Source: DAMCZI01 sp032095175 (GTDB lineage: Bacteria; Bacillota; Clostridia; Clostridiales; Caloramatoraceae). From it: a DNA stretch of 42,455 bases. The stretch spans positions 1 through 42,455 of the forward strand of contig DAMCZI010000039.1 of the NCBI GenBank assembly GCA_032095175.1. Direction: 5' to 3'. Under the pieces are notes generated by a model, which saw only the letters and a list, made by a program, of their open reading frames with translations, did no database searches and had not been told where the DNA came from. The position numbers and the translations under genes were made by a program. The stretch's first letter is position 1, and each line of letters opens with the position of its first letter. This document shows positions 33,817-42,063 of the stretch, piece after piece.

Positions 33817-35102
33817 TAAAAAGAGTAAATGCAACAGATGCCTTAATGGATTTTTTAAATAGAAACAAGGTAGTTAATTTGAATATAACTGGAATTATAG
33901 AAAATGAGGAAGATGCCGAAATCTATTCTGACAGTGAAAAAGAACCACATGGGGTAGTCGTAAGGAATGGATATATGAATTATATTTATACAGAGGATGA
34001 TAATTTTTTAGATGAGGCACTTGAAACATTGTTTAAGGAAGGCTTCTTTGGGTTCTCTGGTTTATATAGACCCCTTGCTGAAAAGATAAGGAAAAGATAT
34101 CAAGTGCATTGGGAGAGCAGATGTGCACTTTACTATTACCCAGAAAAAGATATTGATTTAAGCAATATAAAAACTCCTGTTTCAACTATAGATATAAAGG
34201 ATGCTGAAACAATAGATGAATTTTATACATATAGAAATGAAGATTCTCTTGAAGCAATAAAGAAGAATATTAAGAATAGGGATTCCTCAGCTATATATGT
34301 TAATGATGAAATTGCTTCCTGGGTGCTTATACATGAAGACAATTCCATGGGTATCATGTATACAAAGGAAAAGTACAGAAAGCTGGGCTATGCAGTGGAT
34401 GTAACCTTTGACCTTATAGCAAAGATTTTAAAGTCAGGCAAAATACCATTTCTTCAGATAAATGATTACAACAATATGTCACCAGGACTTGCAGCGAAGT
34501 GCGGCTTTATACAGCATGGATATGCTGATTGGTTTGGAATAATTGCAGGAGCACCAAAGGAAATAATTGAGGCAAATGATGAAATTAGAAAACAGTATTT
34601 AAAAAATATACCAACAGCTAAAGAATATGAGACTTCTAAGCTTTATGGTATGTTTATTTCTACCTACAGTTGTGATAAGGAATGTGAGGTAATTGAGGGC
34701 TTCAGTGTAGAAAGGGTAACGGATACTAAAAACTTAAATACATGGTGTAATGTGCTTGCAGATGGTTTATTGATTAAGAATGATAAAAAGGAAGCCTTCA
34801 TAGCTGGTGTATTAAAGGGAGTTTCTAATGAAGAGAATGGCTACAGGGTTTATATTGGAAGATATAATGGAAATCCTGTATCAACTGCAGCATTTCTTAA
34901 TTTGGATAAGTGGAGTAGTGGGATTTTCTTTACTTCAGCAATTCCTGAGATGAGAAGCATGGAGCTTGGTAAAATAACGTTAAAAGAAGCAATGAAGAAG
35001 GAAATGGAACAAGGCGTTGAAGTTCTTGTTACAGCTTGTTCTAAAGAAAATTTGGAATTACTTAGAAGTATTGGTTTTACACATACTCATTTCATAGAAT
35101 AG
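33813..35102 (+). CDS. Double GNAT-domain acetyltransferase-like protein
   Basis: The 429-residue protein has two GNAT-like halves. The first (about 1-265) has IMYTKEKYRKLGYAVDVTFDL as its acetyl-CoA loop region and NMSPGLAAKCGFIQHGYADW as its last strand. The second (about 290-429) has PVSTAAFLNLDKWSSGIFFTS, ELGKITLKEAM and ENLELLRSIGFT. The loop of the second half lacks a full R/Q-x-x-G-x-G/A, so it may be degenerate. Coupling to a MATE pump suggests a detoxifying N-acetylation linked to export, which is an inference. The start ATG is inside the MATE stop with GGAAGGAG upstream. Confidence 0.78.
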   Translation: MIKRVNATDALMDFLNRNKVVNLNITGIIENEEDAEIYSDSEKEPHGVVVRNGYMNYIYTEDDNFLDEALETLFKEGFFGFSGLYRPLAEKIRKRYQVHWESRCALYYYPEKDIDLSNIKTPVSTIDIKDAETIDEFYTYRNEDSLEAIKKNIKNRDSSAIYVNDEIASWVLIHEDNSMGIMYTKEKYRKLGYAVDVTFDLIAKILKSGKIPFLQINDYNNMSPGLAAKCGFIQHGYADWFGIIAGAPKEIIEANDEIRKQYLKNIPTAKEYETSKLYGMFISTYSCDKECEVIEGFSVERVTDTKNLNTWCNVLADGLLIKNDKKEAFIAGVLKGVSNEENGYRVYIGRYNGNPVSTAAFLNLDKWSSGIFFTSAIPEMRSMELGKITLKEAMKKEMEQGVEVLVTACSKENLELLRSIGFTHTHFIE

Positions 35103-35105
35103 CTA

Positions 35106-35220
35106 CATAAATCGCAATAAAGATTTTGAATAATGTATATTGCGATTTATGAATCAAGAAATATGATTTCGCATAAATGTTTAGGGTCAAGCAATGTAGA
35201 ATTATTTATGCGAAACATAT
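35106..35220 (+). repeat. Hairpin repeat family A, copy 5 (best complete copy)
   Basis: Hairpin 1 is perfect: CATAAATCGCAATA (35106-35119) and TATTGCGATTTATG (35138-35151) around 18 bases. Hairpin 2 pairs 35161-35178 with 35204-35220 with one bulge (core TTTCGCATAAAT/ATTTATGCGAAA), loop GTTTAGGGTCAAGCAATGTAG. The unit is 115 bp and begins 4 bases after the stop of the GNAT gene. Confidence 0.9.
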
Positions 35221-35271
35221 AGAAGCTGTTAACTTTTGTGTTATACATTCTTTTAAATTATGTAATAGCTT

Positions 35272-35327
35272 AACCAGCATACATTCCACAAGAATTATTT
35301 CTATTGGGGAATGTATGCTGGTTTTTA
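35272..35327 (+). terminator. Strong hairpin terminator
   Basis: The 15-bp stem AACCAGCATACATTC/GAATGTATGCTGGTT closes around a loop of about 22 bases and is followed by Ts. It probably ends the MATE-GNAT transcript past repeat A copy 5. It and the repeat account for most of the 326-base spacer. Confidence 0.85.
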
Positions 35328-35428
35328 CAATTTAAAGGTAAAATGATTAAAAAAGAAGGAATTGTTAATACTTTGCAGAAATATTCATAAGGATATAAGG
35401 GGCTTTATTAATTTGTGGAGGGATAAAT

Positions 35429-36232
35429 ATGTATACTGCTTTATTTAACATTTTTAATATAGCAGCAGGTATTACTATTCTGGTATATTATTTTACACAC
35501 TTTAAGGATGCAAACCAATACTTTAGTTATGGTTTTTTTGTGGCAAGTGTTTTTACTTTTTTTCAGTTTTTAAGCTTAATTTTTGGGGGAGTCCATGGTT
35601 TATTTTATCTTCTAGTTGCAATTTTCGTGCTTATAATTTCTTCTTTTAAAGTGTATATATATGTGTGTACAGGAATGTATCTTTGTTCGCTTATAGGATA
35701 TAAGGATCTTCCAATTGTTAGAAAGATACTTAAAAGCTTTTCAGATGAAGAGATTAAAGTAAAAGAGTACATTATAAATGTTGCCTTAGTTGCTATAGGC
35801 TTTATCATATTTTCTGTAATTCTTTTCAAGCTTACTTCTCCACAGGTATCGGCGGAGCTGAAATCAGTAATTGAAAATAAAACCTTCTGGAGTTGCTCAA
35901 TAATCGAGAAGATAAATATGATATTATCCATGTTTTCAATTGTAATATCCGAGGAACTTATATTCCGATTTGTGATGCCCAATCTTATTGCAAAATTCTT
36001 TGATTTAAAAGATAAGAAATATTGGATTGCAATTATTATAACATCAACCTTTTGGGCTTTTGGTCATTTAAATGCACTTGACCCTGCATGGGTTAAATTT
36101 GTTCAAGTCTTCCCAGGGGGAATAGCTTTAGGATGGCTTTATAAAAAGCATGGACTTGAAAGTTCCATGATAGCTCATTTAGTGTTCAACATAGCTTTGA
36201 TCTTTTTAAGTGATAGTCTTATATTGATGTAA
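35429..36232 (+). CDS. CPBP-family intramembrane glutamic protease
   Basis: This 267-residue protein has about eight membrane helices. The CPBP (CAAX/Abi) active-site motifs are all present: EELIFR near residue 174 (paired catalytic glutamates and Arg), FWAFGHLNALD near residue 210, and the last His with Asn in HLVFN near residue 253. Bacterial members cleave membrane substrates or serve in bacteriocin self-immunity; no bacteriocin gene is adjacent. The ribosome site GGAGGGAT precedes the ATG. A lipoprotein gene follows 50 bases later and may be cotranscribed. Confidence 0.88.
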   Translation: MYTALFNIFNIAAGITILVYYFTHFKDANQYFSYGFFVASVFTFFQFLSLIFGGVHGLFYLLVAIFVLIISSFKVYIYVCTGMYLCSLIGYKDLPIVRKILKSFSDEEIKVKEYIINVALVAIGFIIFSVILFKLTSPQVSAELKSVIENKTFWSCSIIEKINMILSMFSIVISEELIFRFVMPNLIAKFFDLKDKKYWIAIIITSTFWAFGHLNALDPAWVKFVQVFPGGIALGWLYKKHGLESSMIAHLVFNIALIFLSDSLILM

Positions 36233-36282
36233 TCTACATTGTTTTATATATGTAACTTTATTATGGAAGGAGGTATATTTCC

Positions 36283-37431
36283 ATGAAGGGAAAACAAAGG
36301 TTCTTTGCACTAGTTTTAGTATGTTTTTGCTTTATTTTAACTTCCTGTCAGGAAAAATTGTTTGGTGGATTACAGGATGATAAACCAGCGGTATCACAAC
36401 AGAATAATAAAGAGCAGGAGGATACTGCTGAAAAGCCTGAGGATATACAAAAGGATTCCATAATTACAAAATTTAATATGCCGCTTTTAAAGGAAATAAA
36501 GTTTGATGCACCAAATAAGTATAATGGCTGTACAGCAGTGTTTCTAGATGAAAACAATATACTGGTATGCTTCTCCTATGGTAATGAGAGCGGCAGTGGA
36601 ACGTCTAAATTTTATAGATATGATTTGGAAAATGATAAGGCAGAACAATTCCATGAGGAAAATGAATTTTTAATGAGTGAATACTATACAAATGCAAAGA
36701 AACTAAAGAATGGAAACATTGCTTTTATAACCAATACTAAAATACTAATATTTGATAAAAAAACACTTAAGGTTGTAAAAACTTATACTCCTCCAGAAGG
36801 AATAAGCCAAGGTGATATTGATATATCCTACAGTGGAGATAAAGCTGCATATACATATGCAAACGGATTATATTCATCTGCAATTGATTTTTCAAGGCCA
36901 CGACTGCTTATAAAAGGAACTGGAGAAGCTGAGAAAGCCAAGGAAGCAAGGTATCCAATATGGTCTAAGGATGATAGCAAAATATTTTATACAATGGTTG
37001 GATATGAGTGGGTTGAAGGAATTGGTGCCATAGCTTTTGATGGGGCTAATAAATATTATTTTGATTACGAGGGGAAATATGATTTGTGTATGAATCATTT
37101 ATTTACTAATAACAAGAAAATTCTTTTGGAAGATGGTCATGAACCCTCTAGTCATGCGATTCTTGATATAGATAAAAATGAATTGACAAAATTTGACACA
37201 GAAAATGCATGTACGGCAGAAGCCAAGGTCTACATTAGTGATTCTAAGGTTCTCATGCATAAGGACAATCAATATTATTTGCTGGATATAGATTCAAATA
37301 AAAAAATCAATGTTTGTGAAAGTAAGGAAAATTTAAATATTTATGCTTGGTCACCATCCTATAAAAGAATACTTGTAAAACAAAGAGATAAGAATGAGGA
37401 TGTTAGTTGGTATGTTTGGAAATTTGAATAA
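36283..37431 (+). CDS. Lipoprotein with beta-propeller-like repeats
   Basis: This 382-residue protein has a lipoprotein signal (lipobox LTSC, Cys22). A Gln/Glu/Asp-rich linker runs to about residue 55. The body is rich in short strands with the repeat feel of WD40/TolB-type propellers (IAFITNTKILIFDKKTLKVV, PIWSKDDSKIFYTMVG, YAWSPSYKRILVKQRD). No enzyme motif is seen. The ribosome site GGAAGGAGG is excellent. It probably binds a ligand or protein on the outer face of the membrane. I do not recognise a named family. Confidence 0.7.
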   Translation: MKGKQRFFALVLVCFCFILTSCQEKLFGGLQDDKPAVSQQNNKEQEDTAEKPEDIQKDSIITKFNMPLLKEIKFDAPNKYNGCTAVFLDENNILVCFSYGNESGSGTSKFYRYDLENDKAEQFHEENEFLMSEYYTNAKKLKNGNIAFITNTKILIFDKKTLKVVKTYTPPEGISQGDIDISYSGDKAAYTYANGLYSSAIDFSRPRLLIKGTGEAEKAKEARYPIWSKDDSKIFYTMVGYEWVEGIGAIAFDGANKYYFDYEGKYDLCMNHLFTNNKKILLEDGHEPSSHAILDIDKNELTKFDTENACTAEAKVYISDSKVLMHKDNQYYLLDIDSNKKINVCESKENLNIYAWSPSYKRILVKQRDKNEDVSWYVWKFE

Positions 37432-37670
37432 ACTTAAGCAAGTATAGATTATTATGAACAAATTCCAAATTTGTACAACATGTTGTGTAATATATGGTAT
37501 AATTCATTTAGCAATAAAATTTCAATTGTATAATAAAAAAAATTAAAAAAATATGGACATACCCCCCTAATTTTTAGAATCTTTACGTATTACATTAATG
37601 GGATTGTCTAATTTAGACTTGTTGTGGATGGCAGTACTTTTTAATTAATACAAAAGAAATGGGTGAAAGT

Positions 37671-37991
37671 ATGGGTAATAACGATTCTGAAATTACAGCA
37701 TTTAAAATTATTGATAATATCCGAATGAAATTAGAAGAGATTGAAGTATTAGCATCGATTAGTGAGATTAAACAAAGGATTCGTGAATTGATAGAAATTA
37801 TTGATGATGAGACTTTAAATGATAAATCGGTGTTTATGGAGAAAATATATTGCAAGGTTAAGGAAACAAGTGGAGTTAACGAACAGCTGAATACATATAT
37901 GTATCTTCTATATAGAAATTTAGGAGAGGGAAAGATTTCTGTCAAAGAGGCTGAAAGGCTTTATGATATGTATGTTAATGAATACGCCTAA
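37671..37991 (+). CDS. Small helical protein of unknown function
   Basis: This 106-residue acidic protein is predicted all helical, with ITAFKIIDNIRMKLEEIEVL and a C-terminal GEGKISVKEAERLYDMYVNEYA. There is no signal, membrane helix or cysteine pattern. The start is uncertain: an in-frame ATG lies 12 bases earlier, and neither has a strong ribosome site (GGGTGAAAG before this one). It is monocistronic with a clear terminator. The spacer before it shares a C-tract motif with the ABC operon spacer (ATACCCCC, then TAATTTTT). Confidence 0.6.
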   Translation: MGNNDSEITAFKIIDNIRMKLEEIEVLASISEIKQRIRELIEIIDDETLNDKSVFMEKIYCKVKETSGVNEQLNTYMYLLYRNLGEGKISVKEAERLYDMYVNEYA

Positions 37992-38021
37992 ATACTTCTA
38001 TAAATTCAAGGGCATTTTTAG

Positions 38022-38057
38022 TGGATTGAAACAATCAAGGGTTTCAGTCCATTTTTA
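38022..38057 (+). terminator. Terminator after the small helical protein gene
   Basis: TGGATTGAAAC pairs with GTTTCAGTCCA around AATCAAGG and is followed by a T-rich run. Confidence 0.82.
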
Positions 38058-38140
38058 TTTTATATAGCTGCAAAGATAGAATATAGTTTAATACAAGCTA
38101 TATTAAACGAAACTTCATCATAAAAATAAATATTATAACA

Positions 38141-38183
38141 TGTGACTAATATCACTGCTTCGGGTTCTTATACCCAGTATTAT
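38141..38183 (+). promoter_or_regulatory. CRP/FNR-type site and promoter of hcp
   Basis: TGTGA-CTAATA-TCACT (38141-38156) fits the 5-6-5 layout of CRP/FNR-family operators with one mismatch. A -10-like TATTAT lies at 38178-38183, with no good -35. The start expected from that -10 (about 38190) puts the site centre near -41.5, the usual class II activator position. HcpR, a CRP/FNR relative, is known to control hcp in anaerobes, so it is the prime candidate. Confidence 0.55.
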
Positions 38184-38235
38184 ATAAGCATAAGGAGCAA
38201 ACAATAATAATTTATATAAATGGAGGGATTTTTTT

Positions 38236-39885
38236 ATGGGAATGTTTTGTTTTCAGTGCCAGGAAGCAGCTGGCGGAAAGGGATGTACACTAAGAGGAGT
38301 ATGTGGTAAGCCAGATGATGTTGCTAACCTACAGGACCTTTTAATTTACACTCTTAAGGGAATTTCAGCATACAATCTAAAGGCAAGAGACCTTGGAATT
38401 GTTAATGAAAATGCAGATAAGTTTATTATGGAGAGCCTGTTTACTACAATTACAAATGCCAACTTTGACAAGAAGGTATTTGTTGAAAGAATAAGAGAAG
38501 GACTTAAGCTTAGAGAAGAGATAAAGGCTCAGGTTATTGCTAAAGGCTCTGATGTTTCAGATATTACACATGATTCAGCTAAATGGATGGGTGATACTAT
38601 CGAAGAATTTGAGGCTAAGGCAAAGAGTGTTGGAGTTCTTTCAACAGGAAATGAGGATGTAAGATCATTAAGAGAATTGATTATATATGGATTAAAGGGT
38701 ATGGCTGCATATGCTGAGCATACTAATAACCTTGGATACAAGGATAAAAATATATTTGCATTCATGGAGAAGGCATTGGTAGCAACAACAAATGACAGCC
38801 TTTCAGCAGATGAGCTTGTGGCGCTTACAATGGAAACTGGTAAGTTTGGTGTAGATGTAATGGCACTTCTTGATAAGGCTAATACATCAACCTATGGAAA
38901 TCCAGAAATAACAAAGGTTAATATAGGCGTTAGAAAGAACCCTGCTATATTGATAAGTGGCCATGACCTAAAGGACATGGAAGAGCTTCTAAAGCAAACA
39001 GAGGGAACAGGTGTTGATGTTTATACACATGGTGAAATGCTTCCAGCTCACTACTACCCAGCATTTAAGAAGTATGATCACTTTGCAGGAAACTATGGAA
39101 ATGCATGGTGGAAGCAGGATAAGGAGTTTACTTCCTTTAATGGACCAATCCTTATGACAACAAACTGTATTGTACCTCCAAAGTCTGAGTACAAGGATAG
39201 AATTTATACAACAGGTTCAGTTGGATTTGAAGGATTAAAGCACATTCCAGATAGAAAAGAAGGAGGTCAGAAGGACTTCTCAGAGATAATAGAGCACGCA
39301 AAGAGATGCCAGCCTCCAACAGAAATTGAAACTGGAGAAATAGTTGGAGGATTTGCACATAACACAGTTTTAAGCCTTGCAGATAAGGTTGTTGATGCTG
39401 TAAAATCAGGAGCAATAAAGAGGTTCTTTGTAATGGCAGGCTGTGATGGAAGAATGAAGAGCAGAGATTACTATACAGAATTTGCTCAAAAGCTTCCAAA
39501 GGATACTGTAATTCTTACAGCAGGATGTGCAAAATACAAGTACAACAAGCTTGAATTAGGTGATATAGGGGGAATACCAAGGGTACTTGATGCAGGACAG
39601 TGCAACGATTCATACTCACTTGCAGTTATAGCACTTAAGCTTAAGGAAGTATTTGAGCTAAATGATATAAATGAACTTCCAATATCCTATAATATTGCAT
39701 GGTATGAGCAGAAGGCAGTTATAGTTTTACTTGCTCTTCTATACCTTGGAGTAAAGAATATTCACCTAGGACCAACTCTACCAGCCTTCCTTTCACCAAA
39801 TGTTGCAAAGGTATTAGTAGATAACTTTGGAATAGGTGGAATTACAAACGTTGATGATGATATGAAGATGTTTATGGGAATGTAA
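38236..39885 (+). CDS. hcp: Hybrid cluster protein (hydroxylamine/NO reductase), class I
   Basis: This 549-residue protein is full length for class I Hcp. The N-terminal cluster motif CFQCQEAAGGKGCTLRGVC places cysteines at 5, 8, 17 and 23 for the cubane. Hybrid-cluster ligands are in GHDLKDMEELL, GEMLPAHYYP, NCIVPP, AGCDGRMKSRDYYTEFA, LTAGCAKYKYN and GQCNDSYS. Hcp reduces NO or hydroxylamine and takes part in nitrosative stress defence. No Hcr reductase gene follows. The codons are smoother than those of its neighbours, suggesting high expression. The ribosome site is GGAGGGAT. The promoter carries a CRP/FNR-type site. Confidence 0.97.
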   Translation: MGMFCFQCQEAAGGKGCTLRGVCGKPDDVANLQDLLIYTLKGISAYNLKARDLGIVNENADKFIMESLFTTITNANFDKKVFVERIREGLKLREEIKAQVIAKGSDVSDITHDSAKWMGDTIEEFEAKAKSVGVLSTGNEDVRSLRELIIYGLKGMAAYAEHTNNLGYKDKNIFAFMEKALVATTNDSLSADELVALTMETGKFGVDVMALLDKANTSTYGNPEITKVNIGVRKNPAILISGHDLKDMEELLKQTEGTGVDVYTHGEMLPAHYYPAFKKYDHFAGNYGNAWWKQDKEFTSFNGPILMTTNCIVPPKSEYKDRIYTTGSVGFEGLKHIPDRKEGGQKDFSEIIEHAKRCQPPTEIETGEIVGGFAHNTVLSLADKVVDAVKSGAIKRFFVMAGCDGRMKSRDYYTEFAQKLPKDTVILTAGCAKYKYNKLELGDIGGIPRVLDAGQCNDSYSLAVIALKLKEVFELNDINELPISYNIAWYEQKAVIVLLALLYLGVKNIHLGPTLPAFLSPNVAKVLVDNFGIGGITNVDDDMKMFMGM

Positions 39886-39922
39886 AATATATGGAGCTGC
39901 CATTAGGCAGCTCCATTATATT
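39886..39922. terminator. Bidirectional terminator between hcp and the dehydrogenase gene
   Basis: AATATATGGAGCTGCC pairs with GGCAGCTCCATTATATT (one bulged base) around ATTA. It lies between converging genes. Confidence 0.9.
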
Positions 39923-39926
39923 ATGT

Positions 39927-40964
39927 CTATTCCATCTCATCTACATAAAGATTCATTGGATATGTTAGATATTTTGCAGGAGGCATTTTTTCAGTTGTAT
40001 AGAAGCCAGGAGGTGACATAATAAGCTGTGGTATACGATTTACTATGGTAGCGCAGGTCAATTCAACTGTTGCAGGCTGCTGAATAGTTACTGTTGTATT
40101 GGGTTCACCATATATGGTCCATAGATTAGTGTCTACTTCTCCTTCAGGATAAACCTTACCTATGCACTGAGTTACAAGTATAGGACCTTGATTTGTAATT
40201 GTAGTAACAACAGCGGACATTCCAAGAGCATGGCCGGCTTTTATTGTCATTCCAAGTGTTGAGGAATATATATCCTTATCGTGGAATATAGGTATCAGTT
40301 TTTGCTCCATGGATTTAATGCTCCATCCTAGCTGAGAGCACAGCCATTGATTTGTATTCCACATGTATGAAGGAAGATCATCATTCTTTGCGATCTTTTC
40401 TTCAAAATCCTCAGGAGATAAACCAGCACCATGAACTTCCGCCAATGCAATACCATATTCCTCTACGTTATAGCTTGAGGAACCTTCAATTTTTACTATG
40501 TTATGTGTCGCTCCTGCCAGTGTTGTTATAAGGTTTCCCCAGAAAACATCCTGATAACCTGAACCAGCAAGAGTACAATAATTTTCCTTTGCAAGCCTAT
40601 CAAGTTTATTTGTTATTGCAGGTGAGGTATTCCAGGGATAGAAGGCTTCTTCGCAGGTACTTATGGCATTTACACCGTACTTTGCAGCAAGCTCAAATGC
40701 TCCATATACATCAGACATCAGGCTTTTAACAGCAATTATACATGCATGAGCGCTGCATTCCTTAAAGACATTTTCAGCATCAGAGCGGATTGGTATGTTA
40801 ATCTTAAAACCAAGACCAGCTACTTCACCAACGTCTTTACCTACCAATGCAGGATTCATGTCTATTGCGCCAACTATCTCTGCACCATTTTCATAAAGAT
40901 ATCTTAGGAAAACTCTGCCCATTTTGCCGCAGCCATACTGTATAACCCTAATTTTTTCTTTCAT
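39927..40964 (-). CDS. 2,4-diaminopentanoate dehydrogenase-like oxidoreductase
   Basis: This 345-residue protein has an N-terminal Rossmann fold (VIQYGCGKMGRVFLRYL, residues 6-22) of the DapB-like superfamily. It carries AISTCEEAFYPW near residue 107, TLAGSGYQDVFWGN near residue 138, and a C-terminal half like that of Ord, the NAD(P)-dependent 2,4-diaminopentanoate dehydrogenase of ornithine fermentation in Clostridia. Other ornithine-pathway genes are absent here, so the substrate may differ. The start ATG follows GGGGAG at good spacing; a longer frame begins inside the promoter region. A MerR-type promoter lies just upstream, and the merR gene is adjacent on the same strand. Confidence 0.8.
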   Translation of the reverse strand: MKEKIRVIQYGCGKMGRVFLRYLYENGAEIVGAIDMNPALVGKDVGEVAGLGFKINIPIRSDAENVFKECSAHACIIAVKSLMSDVYGAFELAAKYGVNAISTCEEAFYPWNTSPAITNKLDRLAKENYCTLAGSGYQDVFWGNLITTLAGATHNIVKIEGSSSYNVEEYGIALAEVHGAGLSPEDFEEKIAKNDDLPSYMWNTNQWLCSQLGWSIKSMEQKLIPIFHDKDIYSSTLGMTIKAGHALGMSAVVTTITNQGPILVTQCIGKVYPEGEVDTNLWTIYGEPNTTVTIQQPATVELTCATIVNRIPQLIMSPPGFYTTEKMPPAKYLTYPMNLYVDEME

Positions 40965-41004
40965 ATGAAAACTCCCCTTCCTCATAATATTGTTTATATT
41001 TTAA

Positions 41005-41035
41005 CAATACACTTTATACCAGGTATAAAGTCAAG
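41005..41035 (-). promoter_or_regulatory. MerR-type promoter with 19-bp spacer and palindrome
   Basis: On the minus strand TTGACT and TATTGT are 19 bases apart, the stretched spacing used by MerR regulators. A perfect palindrome, arms ACTTTATACC/GGTATAAAGT around one base (41011-41031), fills the spacer. It drives the diaminopentanoate dehydrogenase-like gene and lies 8 bases past the merR stop. Confidence 0.82.
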
Positions 41036-41038
41036 GGG

Positions 41039-41872
41039 TTATTTGAATTCAATTGGGATTTGTAGTTTTATAAACATGTTTCTTTCATTTTGAGGAAATA
41101 CAGGCAGCTCTGCCACAACTTCGCATATATAATCTCCAATGATTTGATAGTTATTATCCTTTATATGCTTTAAAAGCATATCTGCATAGCTTTTTTCCTT
41201 ATAAAAGCTGCTGCAGTATATGCATGCAAAGGTGCTGGCAGGGATTATTTCTATACCTTCATCTGCTTTAAAGTCTTCATCAACGAAAAGAAATATTTCA
41301 GTGGATATGAATTTTCCATTATCAAGCGTCTTTTTTCTAAGTATTGAGCCTACATTGCAGAAGTAAATCATGGGAAGCTGATGTAAAAGAATATGATTTT
41401 TAAGCTCTCTTAATATATGCTCATAGGTTTCAAGACCGTAATCATATATGTTTATTCCGCTGTTATAGCAGTATATTCTGCGTTTGGGTATGTATTCTAA
41501 GATTATTGTGCCTTCCTTTGGAGAAGAAGAATAGCGATGGTAGTTTTCTAGTGATCTGCTAACTGCATTTTGCACTTGGTTAAGCTCTAGAATTTTTTTG
41601 TTGATGAAATCCTTTTGATTTTCTAGAACTTGCTGCACGATGCTTATATCATTGCTGTCAAGCTGCTCTTTTATCTGTTTTAGAGGTATACCCAGGGATT
41701 TCATATATTGTATTATATCAAGCTTTGCTGATTGCTTTATGTTATAGTATCTATAGCCAGTCATATCATCGGTATAATATGGCTTTAGAATTCCAATCCT
41801 ATCATATAGGCGAAGCGTTTGTTCAGAAATATGGTTGAGCTTTGCCATTTTACCTATTGACAACCTATCCAT
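41039..41872 (-). CDS. MerR-family regulator with BmrR-like effector domain
   Basis: This 277-residue protein has a winged helix at 1-70 (LSIGKMAKLNHISEQTLRLYDRIGILKP, then TGYRYYN). A dimer coiled coil covers about 75-118. The C-terminal domain of about 150 residues is of the GyrI/BmrR ligand-binding type, ending in VVAELPVFPQNERNMFIKLQIPIEF. Such proteins twist promoters with long spacers when a small ligand binds. One perfect operator lies before the dehydrogenase gene and a degenerate one before its own gene, so it probably controls both. The ligand may be the dehydrogenase substrate, by inference. Confidence 0.9.
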   Translation of the reverse strand: MDRLSIGKMAKLNHISEQTLRLYDRIGILKPYYTDDMTGYRYYNIKQSAKLDIIQYMKSLGIPLKQIKEQLDSNDISIVQQVLENQKDFINKKILELNQVQNAVSRSLENYHRYSSSPKEGTIILEYIPKRRIYCYNSGINIYDYGLETYEHILRELKNHILLHQLPMIYFCNVGSILRKKTLDNGKFISTEIFLFVDEDFKADEGIEIIPASTFACIYCSSFYKEKSYADMLLKHIKDNNYQIIGDYICEVVAELPVFPQNERNMFIKLQIPIEFK

Positions 41873-41906
41873 AAATTAACACCTCCTTATGATGATTATA
41901 TACGAA

Positions 41907-41933
41907 AAACTCTATATCAAATATAAAGTTTTT
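41907..41933 (-). promoter_or_regulatory. Degenerate second MerR operator before merR
   Basis: AAAACT-C-TATAT-C-A-A-ATATA-A-AGTTTT is a palindrome with two mismatched pairs and shares ACT-TATA and TATA-AGT with the perfect operator. A TATAAT follows on the minus strand before the merR ribosome site. This suggests autoregulation. Confidence 0.55.
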
Positions 41934-42063
41934 GATAAAGTTATTTAACATTTTCTTGATACTATTAGCTTCAATTGAGATATGTGCTTAAAATAAAGGT
42001 GGATAAGTGTATAGTGATAATTTCAAAAAAATGATAAAATATAATTAAGAGGAGATGATATAT

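Noticed and set aside
1..35220. Family A repeats as a CRISPR array
   Set aside because: Copies are kilobases apart, in both orientations, with no regular spacers and no cas genes.
35429..36232. CPBP protease as a phage abortive-infection system
   Set aside because: The Abi label is a family name only. No partner gene, phage gene or defence island is next to it.
42055..42063. Earlier ATG for the arfA-like gene
   Set aside because: It touches the AGAGGAG ribosome site with almost no spacing; the ATG at 42064 has the right distance.
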